Positions 1 through 5,565 of a stretch of DNA of 10,505 bases are shown in pieces. The notes beneath the pieces are model-generated. The model had not been told where the DNA came from. It did no database searches and saw only the letters and a list, made by a program, of their open reading frames with translations. The DNA comes from Pseudomonadota bacterium (GTDB taxonomy: Bacteria > Myxococcota > Bradymonadia > UBA4248): assembly GCA_017629415.1 (NCBI GenBank), contig JAGBXG010000305.1:1-10505 (forward strand), written 5' to 3'. Within the stretch, counting starts at the first letter, position 1; each line of letters begins with the position of its first letter. Both the position numbers and the translations under genes were made by a program.

Positions 1-353
1 AAGCCGACGCAAAAGCTAAAGCTGAAGCCGAAGCCAAGAAAGCCGCTGACGCCGCAAAGAAAGCTGAAGCCGATGCAAAAGCTAAAGCTGAAGCCGAAGC
101 CAAAAAATTAGCTGATGCCGCAAATAAAGCAGAAGCCGACGCAAAAGCTAAAGCTGAAGCCGAAGCCAAGAAAGCTGCCGATGCCGCAAAAAAAGCAGAA
201 GCCGACGCAAAAGCTAAAGCTGAAGCCGAAGCCAAGAAAGCCGCCGATGCCGCAAAAAAAGCCGCTGACGATGCCGCCGCTAAAGCTGCCGCTCAAGCTG
301 CTGCCGCTCAAGCCGCTGCAAAAGCCGCTGCCGCAGCTGCCGCCGGTAAATAA
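1..353 (+). CDS. Ala/Lys/Glu-rich helical repeat protein, C-terminal part (5' end outside window)
   Basis: The reading frame is open from the window edge to a TAA at 351-353, giving about 116 residues of almost only Ala, Lys, Glu and Asp. Four 22-residue units begin at bases 3, 69, 135 and 201; each starts ADAKAKAEAEAKK and ends near AADAAKKAE. A final Ala/Gln/Lys tail (AAAQAAAAQAAAK...) ends in GK. The alternating charges and lack of Pro and Gly predict a long single helix or coiled coil, as in the central region of TolA or in histone-H1-like tails. The part that would identify the protein (membrane anchor, globular domain) is missing, so neither function can be assigned. The DNA repeat is nearly as conserved as the protein repeat, which suggests recent unit amplification. 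Two terminators follow the stop codon. Confidence 0.8.
   Translation, partial: ADAKAKAEAEAKKAADAAKKAEADAKAKAEAEAKKLADAANKAEADAKAKAEAEAKKAADAAKKAEADAKAKAEAEAKKAADAAKKAADDAAAKAAAQAAAAQAAAKAAAAAAAGK
3..266 (+). repeat. Four tandem 66-bp repeats inside the Ala/Lys-rich gene
   Basis: In-frame units start at 3, 69, 135 and 201 with an exact 66-bp period. The first half of every unit is nearly invariant (gccgacgcaaaagctaaagc and what follows); differences cluster in the second half. Unit 2 carries a Leu codon (tta) where the others have Ala. Such arrays change length by slippage or recombination. Confidence 0.9.
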
Positions 354-374
354 GATTTATCTCTCATAAAATTC

Positions 375-400
375 AGGCTCCCTTCGGGGAGCCTTTTTTA
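375..400 (+). terminator. Rho-independent terminator, copy 1
   Basis: Stem AGGCTCCC (375-382), TTCG loop (383-386), stem GGGAGCCT (387-394), then a T run. It lies 21 nt after the stop codon of the Ala/Lys-rich gene. An extra-stable UUCG tetraloop caps a perfect 8-bp stem. Confidence 0.93.
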
Positions 401-461
401 TTGAATTTTTTTGCTCTGCTAATGCCCTAAAGACTATCTAAATCATGGCATCATGAATTTC

Positions 462-487
462 AGGCTCCCTTCGGGGAGCCTTTTTTA
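462..487 (+). terminator. Rho-independent terminator, copy 2 (duplicate)
   Basis: The same 8-bp stem, TTCG loop and T run as the first terminator occur again exactly 87 bp downstream. No gene lies between them, so the two act in series on the same transcript. Confidence 0.9.
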
Positions 488-631
488 TTGAATTTTTTTG
501 CTCTCTTAACGCCCTAAAATCATAGCATCATGCTCAAAGGTTATGCAAGACAGCTCCCCTTGCACCTTTGGTAAAGAATTTGAGCGTTATCAATCATTCA
601 AACATCCCCCAATCTCGCCTTTCTACAACTC

Positions 632-659
632 AAAAAAAAGCCTCCATAGAGGAGGCTTT
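632..659 (-). terminator. Rho-independent terminator of the small orphan gene
   Basis: Read on the minus strand: AAAGCCTCC (659-651), a 5-nt loop, GGAGGCTTT (645-637), then more T residues to 632. It lies 23 nt past the TAA of the 682-1098 gene. It faces the duplicated terminators of the convergent gene on the left. Confidence 0.9.
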
Positions 660-681
660 CGCATATCAGATAAAATACCTA

Positions 682-1098
682 TCAAGAATAATAAGTATCT
701 TTGATGGCTTCAATGGCAACATCTAAAAAAGCAATCAACGCCTGGTAGCTCACGTTTTCAACTTTATCAATCAACAAACCATGGCAATTGATAGGATGAC
801 TTTTCAGATTAAGCTGTTCGTTATCTTCGAGAAATTTATTAATGCGATTGCTGAGCGATTCAGGCGCCGTCTTATTGGGATGAGGCTGAGCATAAAGCTT
901 AACTTCGCCATCCGTATTGAGATCCATAATGGCATAACCAATACCGCCATAACGGAAATTAATACCACCGATACGACCGCCGCCAGCTTCAATATTACAA
1001 CCGAGATTGCGGGCATAAATCATCAACTTTTCAATTGCATCACGGCGCTCTCTTCCGCCTTTTTCCTGAGCCAGCTGAATCACTTGAAGTTTATCCAC
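682..1098 (-). CDS. Small hypothetical protein, 138 aa, GTG start
   Basis: The start is GTG at 1098-1096, chosen because a perfect AGGAGG (1109-1104) lies 5 nt upstream; translation begins MDKLQVIQLAQEKGG. The protein looks soluble, with no signal peptide or membrane segment. An N-terminal helical part (1-32) leads to a Gly-rich stretch (GGGRIGGINFRYGGIGY, about 39-55) and strands such as AIMDLNTDGEVKLYAQP, then a helical C-terminus. I do not recognise the family. The helix - Gly-rich strand - 'tDGxv.ly' arrangement faintly recalls small domains attached to nuclease-like proteins, but this is too weak to name a function. It stands alone, with its own leader hairpin and its own terminator, so it is a monocistronic unit. 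Its strong RBS contrasts with the weak ones of the operon genes nearby and suggests efficient translation. Confidence 0.85.
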   Translation of the reverse strand: MDKLQVIQLAQEKGGRERRDAIEKLMIYARNLGCNIEAGGGRIGGINFRYGGIGYAIMDLNTDGEVKLYAQPHPNKTAPESLSNRINKFLEDNEQLNLKSHPINCHGLLIDKVENVSYQALIAFLDVAIEAIKDTYYS

Positions 1099-1125
1099 AG
1101 TTACCTCCTAATAAACGATTGAAAG

Positions 1126-1146
1126 GCGTTGCTACCCCTGCAACGC
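1126..1146 (-). promoter_or_regulatory. Hairpin in the leader of the small orphan gene
   Basis: A perfect 7-bp inverted repeat, GCGTTGC (1126-1132) and GCAACGC (1140-1146), has a 7-nt loop that reads AGGGGTA on the minus strand. It lies 17-37 nt upstream of the AGGAGG of the 682-1098 gene and is not followed by a T run in either direction, so it is not a terminator. It could be an operator or an RNA structure acting on translation. A/T-rich sequence just upstream (about 1147-1190) probably holds the promoter, but I cannot place convincing hexamers. Confidence 0.5.
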
Positions 1147-1306
1147 GAATATTTATCGTAACGTATTTTTACAATGATTGCTAGATTAAAGGGTTTGAGG
1201 ATATGAGTGACTTTAAACATCCAATTCACACAGCGTATTCCCCATTGAATATATGCAATGACGAATACGATATTATGTCTCTGCGATGGATTTGGGGAAT
1301 ATTGGG

Positions 1307-1438
1307 AGGGGGCCAAGCCCCCTCCGGCGCTTTTTGCGCGGCGTATGGAGGCCCAAAAGGCCGACATAGTCCGCGCAACGCATGGCGTATGGAGGCCCAA
1401 AAGGCCGACATAGCCTGCGCAAATACGCGCCTACCCCC
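1307..1438 (-). repeat. GC-rich intergenic repeat element, long copy
   Basis: On the minus strand this begins with gggggtaggcgcgtat (1438-1423) and ends with gcgccggagggggcttgg followed by the C run (1330-1307). Both ends recur at 8734-8786 on the plus strand. The end at 1305-1325 forms a 9-bp hairpin with a 3-nt loop. Between the ends lie two direct repeats (1341-1369 and 1385-1413). A further 7-bp hairpin lies just outside at 1442-1458. The element starts about 40 nt after the stop codon of the nucleotidyltransferase gene, in the same orientation. Open frames across it are spurious. Confidence 0.75.
1341..1413. repeat. Two direct 29-bp repeats inside the GC-rich element
   Basis: Bases 1341-1369 and 1385-1413 are identical over 29 bp (gcgtatggaggcccaaaagg and the following nine bases), with a 44-bp period. 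Each contains GGCCCAAAAGGCC, a short hairpin with an A-rich loop. The sequence between them (tccgcgcaacgcatg) is partly repeated again after the second copy (cctgcgcaaatacg). Confidence 0.9.
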
Positions 1439-1479
1439 GATGCAGGGCTTCGCCCCGCAACGCCCCATCCAGCATGACC

Positions 1480-2511
1480 TTATTTTTTCACGACAGCATC
1501 AAATATCGTGTGACACTTTGCCCCTATCGGATGAGGACCGGCAAAAATAACATCTAAAGCAGACAAAACCGGCATTTTCAAGCCGTCCATCAACCCCATC
1601 GAAAAGGCTCTGAGCACGACACCTGCTGCAGCCATCAACCTGCTATCTGCCCCAAAAACCAGCTCACCGCGCTGCGTATGCGACAACACATTGCCAAACC
1701 AGCACTTTATCATCTGCCCTGAAATCGAATAAGTTTCAGGCTGAGATGCCGCTTGGATAAGTAATGTCACAAACGCATGCAAACGCCCCAAGTGATACGG
1801 CTTGAGATGTTCAGGATGGATTTGCAGCTTGTCATGTGCTTCCATCAAATCCAACACCGTTTTGAGCGCAAAATAATGCTGATGCGCATGCACGAGCAAA
1901 TGCAGCCACAAATCATCCTCGGAAAGAATATGCGCCTGCACATCGAGAATTGCATAAGGCTCCGCCGTTTGCATCGCTTTTTCAAAACTTGGCGTCTGCC
2001 ACGGACGTGGGGCCATGGACCAATGCAATTCAATCGGTGCAAGGACTTCGTGCTCCAAAAGAATCTGATTTGTCGCCCAAAGATGAGGTTCTTGAGCCCG
2101 ATGCCATCCGGCTTGCGCCAGCTCAGTTTCAGCCGCATCCACTTGGTCTTTGGAAATCCATAAATCGATATCATGCGTCATGCGCCATATCGAATCGCCC
2201 ATCAAACGTTCGCCTAAAGGCGCTCCCTTGAGCAAAATACTAGGCATCGAAAGTGTTTGCAGAGCTTTTTGCACGCTGCGACGCCAAATCGCCAGGCGCG
2301 CAGTCTGCTCAAGCATAAAAGCCTCACGCATGGCCTGCGTCAGGCCATATCGCTCAGCATCTATCATTTCATGCGTAACTGCATGCCATAATACAGCATC
2401 CACTCCACATGCTCGGGCTCGCGATAATAGCATTTCCGGCGGTATCTTGTGGCGGTATGCCTGTTCCATCATGCATTGAATCAAAGGCAAAGCTGACATC
2501 ATTAATCCCAT
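1480..2511 (-). CDS. Nucleotidyltransferase-fold protein (PF14907-like, NTP_transf_5)
   Basis: About 343 aa, or 340 if translation starts at 2502. It matches the uncharacterised nucleotidyltransferase family by its LLKG (93-96), R110, DIDLWI (114-119, with the paired Asp114 and Asp116 of a polymerase-beta-like active site) and IELHW (160-164). A helical segment LLVHAHQHYFALKTVLDL (205-222) is also typical. The family's substrate is unknown; it is probably cytoplasmic. The gene is third in an operon after coaD and the AAA+ ATPase. The ATG at 2502-2500 shares a base with the ATPase stop codon (TAATG), a common coupled arrangement; the longer reading from 2511 would overlap by 10 bp. Neither start has a clear Shine-Dalgarno sequence, so translation probably depends on ribosomes finishing the ATPase. 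No T-run terminator follows; the GC-rich element does. Confidence 0.8.
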   Translation of the reverse strand: MGLMMSALPLIQCMMEQAYRHKIPPEMLLSRARACGVDAVLWHAVTHEMIDAERYGLTQAMREAFMLEQTARLAIWRRSVQKALQTLSMPSILLKGAPLGERLMGDSIWRMTHDIDLWISKDQVDAAETELAQAGWHRAQEPHLWATNQILLEHEVLAPIELHWSMAPRPWQTPSFEKAMQTAEPYAILDVQAHILSEDDLWLHLLVHAHQHYFALKTVLDLMEAHDKLQIHPEHLKPYHLGRLHAFVTLLIQAASQPETYSISGQMIKCWFGNVLSHTQRGELVFGADSRLMAAAGVVLRAFSMGLMDGLKMPVLSALDVIFAGPHPIGAKCHTIFDAVVKK

Positions 2512-4562
2512 GGATTGGCGCGTGTCGGAACAAGTTTGCCCATTTCACGATATTCCTGAATCCCTGCAGCTTCAAGCAAATCCATATCGATGGGAATTTT
2601 GCGTTCTGCAGCACGATAAGCCGCACGAATCACGGAATTTTTGATGCATCCGCCCGACAATTCAAGGTCTTTACCAAGAATTTCAAAATCAATGTCATTG
2701 GCAAGCGGCGCATTCGCCGGAAGCAATCGTTTCCAGATACGCGCACGATATCTAGCTTCGGGGAAGGGGAAGTCAATTTTATGGTTCAGACGGCGTTCAA
2801 ATGCATCGTCAATGGCAGCATCAAGGTTTGTCGTCAAAATGACAACACCTTCAAAGCGTTCGACTTCTTGAAGCAGGAGATTGACTTCCATATTGGCATA
2901 TCGATCATTGGAATCTTTGACTTCCGTACGTTTCGAAAAAATCGAATCGGCTTCATCAAAGAGCAAAAGGGCACCGCTTGCTGCAGCTTCGCGGAAACAT
3001 TTTTCGAGATTTTTTTCTGTTTCACCCACGTATTTAGAGATGATAGCTGGAATTCTAACACGATAAAGGGTCATGCCGAGTTCATTGGCAATAATCTCAG
3101 CGGACAAAGTTTTGCCAGTCCCTGAATCACCTCTAAAAAGTGCGCAAATCCCGCGTCCTTTGGTAATTTTTTCTCCAAATCCCCATTCTTCAAAAATGGT
3201 TCGGCGGTTGCGTACAGAAGCAATGAGGCTCCGAATCTGTTCTTTGACCTTTTTGGGCAAAACGAGATCTTCAAGCGACAAAGTCGTGAGTGTTTTATCT
3301 GCTAATTTTTTGATTTTATTGCGGATTTGAGTTTTGGCAGCATCTTCGAGCATTTGCATGGTCACGGTGAGTTCACCGTTATTTTCGGGAGCAGCGGCAA
3401 GGGCTTTATTCATGGCCACAAGCACGGAATTTCGAATCGTGCCGCCAGCAAATTCATATTTTTCGGCCAACAAGGGTAAATCGACGTCTTCGTGAAGTTT
3501 AAGTTGCCTGGGGAGATGAAGTCGCCAGATTTGTTCTCGGAGTTTGGTGGGCAAGATATCAAAATCGATTTGCAGAGTCACACGGCGATCGAGTGCCGGA
3601 TCAATGGCCGTTGGAATATTCGTCGTAAGGATGACAAGACCTTCATAAGCATCGAGTGCCGCCAACAATAACGGCAAATCCCGATTTCCTTGTGTTCGGT
3701 TGCCGAAAATGAGCTCGCAGTCATCGAACAGCAGAACTGCACGCTGAAGCCTGGCTTCGCGCATGAGCACATCGAGATTGTCTTCGAGACTTCGTCTGGC
3801 CTGCAATTCATGGGCATCGACGAGAAGCAAGGGGCGTTTGAGGGTATGTGCAATGGCTTGCGACATGAGGGTTTTGCCGGTACCTGAGGGGCCGCTGAAA
3901 AGCAGAATGACATTTCGTCCACCGGCACCGATTTCTTCAAATCCCCAAGATTTTTTAAGTTCCAAGCAAGTCTCATAATGGGCAACCACAGACATGATTT
4001 GCTGTTTTTGCCGTTCGGGCATGAGGACTTGTTCGACTGTGTTTTTGGGCCAATAAAGCCGGCTGAAGCCATCGAGATTCATTTCCGCTTCGAGCCCGAG
4101 CAAATGCGAAACCATTCTTGAAGGCAAAACAATTGTCATATCCTGAAGCTGGGATTCCGCACCGAGCTTCGGCACCAGTTCGCAGAGATGCTGGCTGAGC
4201 AATGTCCCATTGGGCAAAAAAGCCCGTCTGTTTTGCACTTTTGCCTCAAAATCCCGGCTGAACAAGTCGAGTGCCAAACCGACATCGGTCTGTGTGAGGG
4301 CAAAATTGCGATGAATATCGGCAATTTTTTGCCGGAATCCGGCATCAAGTGTCGGCGCAAGGGCAAAGAATAAGACATCGGCCTCAAATGGCGAGAGATG
4401 GAAATCGCGCACACATTGACAGAAGGGGGCTTCTGCAGAGTGATTAAGGGCTTGAACGGCATCGAGATACCGGACAGTGGCCTCAGGGTGTTTTTTGGCC
4501 TTTTCCTGGCACAGAGTCGTAAGCAAATGCAGGCGTGATTCAAGGTAGTTCATAGTTTTCAT
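2502..4562 (-). CDS. Tandem AAA+ ATPase with winged-helix-like N-terminal domain, 686 aa
   Basis: Two AAA+ modules are visible. Module 1 has Walker A GPSGTGKT (224-231), a Walker B ending FDD (279-281) instead of the usual DE, sensor-1 TTN (313-315) and DRR (325-327). Module 2 has GDSGTGKT (478-485), canonical LLLFDE (532-537), TTN (577-579) and ERR (589-591). Module 2 is therefore the likely main hydrolysing site. Residues about 48-110 (FHLSPFEADVLFFALAPTLD and onward) resemble the winged-helix-like domain that precedes AAA+ modules in certain bacterial ATPases, including those of extracellular contractile injection loci. There is no membrane segment. The likely role is ATP-driven remodelling or unfolding of a protein partner; the substrate is unknown. 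The start ATG at 4562 lies 3 nt after the coaD stop, with no Shine-Dalgarno sequence; a second ATG at 4553 is an alternative. The downstream nucleotidyltransferase-fold protein is the best candidate partner. Confidence 0.92.
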   Translation of the reverse strand: MKTMNYLESRLHLLTTLCQEKAKKHPEATVRYLDAVQALNHSAEAPFCQCVRDFHLSPFEADVLFFALAPTLDAGFRQKIADIHRNFALTQTDVGLALDLFSRDFEAKVQNRRAFLPNGTLLSQHLCELVPKLGAESQLQDMTIVLPSRMVSHLLGLEAEMNLDGFSRLYWPKNTVEQVLMPERQKQQIMSVVAHYETCLELKKSWGFEEIGAGGRNVILLFSGPSGTGKTLMSQAIAHTLKRPLLLVDAHELQARRSLEDNLDVLMREARLQRAVLLFDDCELIFGNRTQGNRDLPLLLAALDAYEGLVILTTNIPTAIDPALDRRVTLQIDFDILPTKLREQIWRLHLPRQLKLHEDVDLPLLAEKYEFAGGTIRNSVLVAMNKALAAAPENNGELTVTMQMLEDAAKTQIRNKIKKLADKTLTTLSLEDLVLPKKVKEQIRSLIASVRNRRTIFEEWGFGEKITKGRGICALFRGDSGTGKTLSAEIIANELGMTLYRVRIPAIISKYVGETEKNLEKCFREAAASGALLLFDEADSIFSKRTEVKDSNDRYANMEVNLLLQEVERFEGVVILTTNLDAAIDDAFERRLNHKIDFPFPEARYRARIWKRLLPANAPLANDIDFEILGKDLELSGGCIKNSVIRAAYRAAERKIPIDMDLLEAAGIQEYREMGKLVPTRANPWD

Positions 4563-4565
4563 CCA

Positions 4566-5021
4566 TTATTTTGGTATGACTGCCGACGGAAGATACGGGG
4601 AAATATCTCGACCAAATGCCGCAATTTCTCGAACAAATGAGCTGGAAATGTGCGCCAAAGCAGGGTTTGCGGGAATAAAAAAAGTTTCAATTTCAGGGTT
4701 TAAAGCACGGTTTGCAAGTGCCATTTGCTGTTCATAATCGAAGTCTGCGGCGTTTCGTATGCCTCGAATCAGGGTGTAAGCCTGGATCTGAGTGCAGAAA
4801 TCGACAACGAGCCCTTGATAGGATGCAACAGAAACATTGGGCAAATGTGCTGTCGCCGTCCTGAGCCATTGCATGCGCATTTCAAGCGGATAATGTGGGG
4901 TTTTATGGGGATTGATACCCATCGCAACCGTGAGATGCTCAAAACGTGATGCAGCACGTTGAATGATATCGATATGTCCAATCGTAGGCGGATCAAAAGA
5001 CCCTGCATAAACGGCTTTCAT
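4566..5021 (-). CDS. coaD: Phosphopantetheine adenylyltransferase
   Basis: This 151-aa protein has the usual family length and hallmarks: GSFDPPTIGH (7-16, containing the TxGH nucleotide-binding signature), Lys40 in NPHKTP, RGIRNAADFDYEQQMA (86-101) and ISSSFVRE (125-132). It transfers AMP from ATP to 4'-phosphopantetheine, giving dephospho-CoA, the penultimate step of coenzyme A synthesis in the cytoplasm; family members are usually hexamers. It is the first gene of a three-gene minus-strand operon with the AAA+ ATPase (3-nt gap) and the nucleotidyltransferase-fold protein. CoaD and those two have no known link, so co-transcription may only supply constitutive expression. The ATG start aligns with the family N-terminus (MKAVYAGSFDP). 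No good Shine-Dalgarno sequence precedes it. The leader is about 85 nt if the predicted promoter is right. Confidence 0.97.
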   Translation of the reverse strand: MKAVYAGSFDPPTIGHIDIIQRAASRFEHLTVAMGINPHKTPHYPLEMRMQWLRTATAHLPNVSVASYQGLVVDFCTQIQAYTLIRGIRNAADFDYEQQMALANRALNPEIETFFIPANPALAHISSSFVREIAAFGRDISPYLPSAVIPK

Positions 5022-5114
5022 AAGATAACTGACAATAAGACAATAATAATGTTGATGAAATCCACAGCATGGAGCCTCTCAACACCATACCACAAGGCGT
5101 ATTTATCCACGCTC

Positions 5115-5143
5115 ATAATTTGGTTTTCATGTATTTATGACAA
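5115..5143 (-). promoter_or_regulatory. Possible sigma70-type promoter for the coaD operon
   Basis: On the minus strand, TTGTCA (5143-5138), a 17-nt spacer, then AATTAT (5120-5115). The -35 is good; the -10 matches 4 of 6 bases. Transcription would start near 5108. Confidence 0.4.
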
Positions 5144-5168
5144 AAAAATGATTTTTTTAAAAAAAAGC

Positions 5169-5197
5169 TTGCACGAGTTCAGCGTGTTCTGTATAAG
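5169..5197 (+). promoter_or_regulatory. Stable-RNA-type promoter for the tRNA-Ala pair
   Basis: TTGCAC (5169-5174), a 17-nt spacer, TATAAG (5192-5197), then the GC-rich discriminator GCCGCCGCC typical of stringently controlled stable-RNA promoters. The A/T tracts at 5142-5166 sit where an UP element would. The first tRNA starts about 45 nt after the expected start point, leaving a leader for 5' processing. Confidence 0.7.
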
Positions 5198-5246
5198 CCG
5201 CCGCCGTTGAGAGGGTTTGACAACAAACTTCATCGACACACCTTAT

Positions 5247-5319
5247 GGGGCTATAGCTCAGCTGGGAGAGCGCTTGACTGGCAGTCAAGAGGTCATCGGT
5301 TCGATCCCGTTTAGCTCCA
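5247..5319 (+). tRNA. tRNA-Ala (anticodon GGC), copy 1
   Basis: The 73-nt cloverleaf has acceptor GGGGCTA/TAGCTCC, D arm GCTC/GAGC, anticodon stem CTTGA/TCAAG with loop CTGGCAG (anticodon GGC, reading GCC and GCU alanine codons) and T loop TTCGATC. The acceptor has the G3-U70 pair that identifies alanine tRNAs. The T stem ATCGG/CCGTT carries a T-T mismatch at positions 50-64. CCA is not encoded (the discriminator A is followed by tat), so it must be added after transcription. Confidence 0.97.
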
Positions 5320-5333
5320 TATCAAACCTTTGC

Positions 5334-5406
5334 GGGGCTATAGCTCAGCTGGGAGAGCGCTTGACTGGCAGTCAAGAGGTCATCGGTTCGATCCCGTTTA
5401 GCTCCA
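5334..5406 (+). tRNA. tRNA-Ala (anticodon GGC), copy 2
   Basis: Identical to the first copy over all 73 nt, including the T-stem T-T mismatch, and separated from it by 14 nt. It is almost certainly co-transcribed with copy 1 and processed from a common precursor. CCA is not encoded. Confidence 0.97.
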
Positions 5407-5410
5407 TTTA

Positions 5411-5440
5411 AAAAGCATCCATGATTTGGATGCTTTTTTT
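5411..5440 (+). terminator. Terminator of the tRNA pair
   Basis: AAAAGCATCC (5411-5420), a 7-nt loop, GGATGCTTTT (5428-5437), then more T residues. It begins 4 nt after the second tRNA, so its stem also sets the 3' trailer. Confidence 0.92.
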
Positions 5441-5494
5441 TTGCCATTTTTTAGGCGATTTATTCATCGCAATGTGGATAATAGCTTGCTCCCA

Positions 5495-5523
5495 TTCAAC
5501 GAGCATTTCATTTTATCTATAAA
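5495..5523 (+). promoter_or_regulatory. Possible promoter for the membrane-protein gene
   Basis: TTCAAC (5495-5500), a 17-nt spacer, TATAAA (5518-5523). The -10 is good and the -35 poor. It lies after the tRNA terminator and 43 nt before the ATG. Confidence 0.35.
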
Positions 5524-5565
5524 TATCCGTGCGAATTGCACATTTATCATCGCTCAGTAAAGCTT

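Larger units (their letters stand above)
372..532 (+). repeat. Tandem duplication carrying the terminator
   Basis: Unit 1 is 372-455 and unit 2 is 459-532. Bases 372-417 and 459-504 are identical over 46 bp. The units then diverge slightly (gctaatgccctaaa versus cttaacgccctaaa), unit 1 has ten extra bases (432-441), and both end in atcat(g/a)gcatcatg. From 533 to 631 I see nothing recognisable. Confidence 0.9.

Noticed and set aside
108..311. Gly/Phe-rich minus-strand frame
   Set aside because: It is the antisense shadow of the Ala/Lys-rich repeats.
1341..1413. CRISPR-like pattern (29-bp repeats with a 15-bp gap)
   Set aside because: There are only two copies, the gap is too short for a spacer and resembles the flank after the second copy, and no cas gene is present.
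1203..1550. Plus-strand and minus-strand open frames across 1101-1550
   Set aside because: They run through the GC-rich repeat element and the end of the nucleotidyltransferase gene, have no RBS, and show repeat-driven composition.
2409..3125. 238-aa plus-strand open frame, and other plus-strand frames over 2641-4373
   Set aside because: They are antisense to the AAA+ ATPase, whose motifs are unambiguous.
2502..4562. A contractile injection system locus, suggested by the ATPase N-terminal domain
   Set aside because: No sheath, tube, baseplate or effector gene is present; coaD, tRNAs and trpS surround it.
5217..5222. Consensus TTGACA as a -35 for the tRNAs
   Set aside because: It would place the start point inside the mature tRNA; the TTGCAC/TATAAG promoter upstream fits better.
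5217..5411. Small plus-strand frame with a repeated AIAQLGERLTGSQEVIGSIPFSSI-like peptide
   Set aside because: It is a translation of the two tRNA-Ala genes, a well-known spurious ORF.
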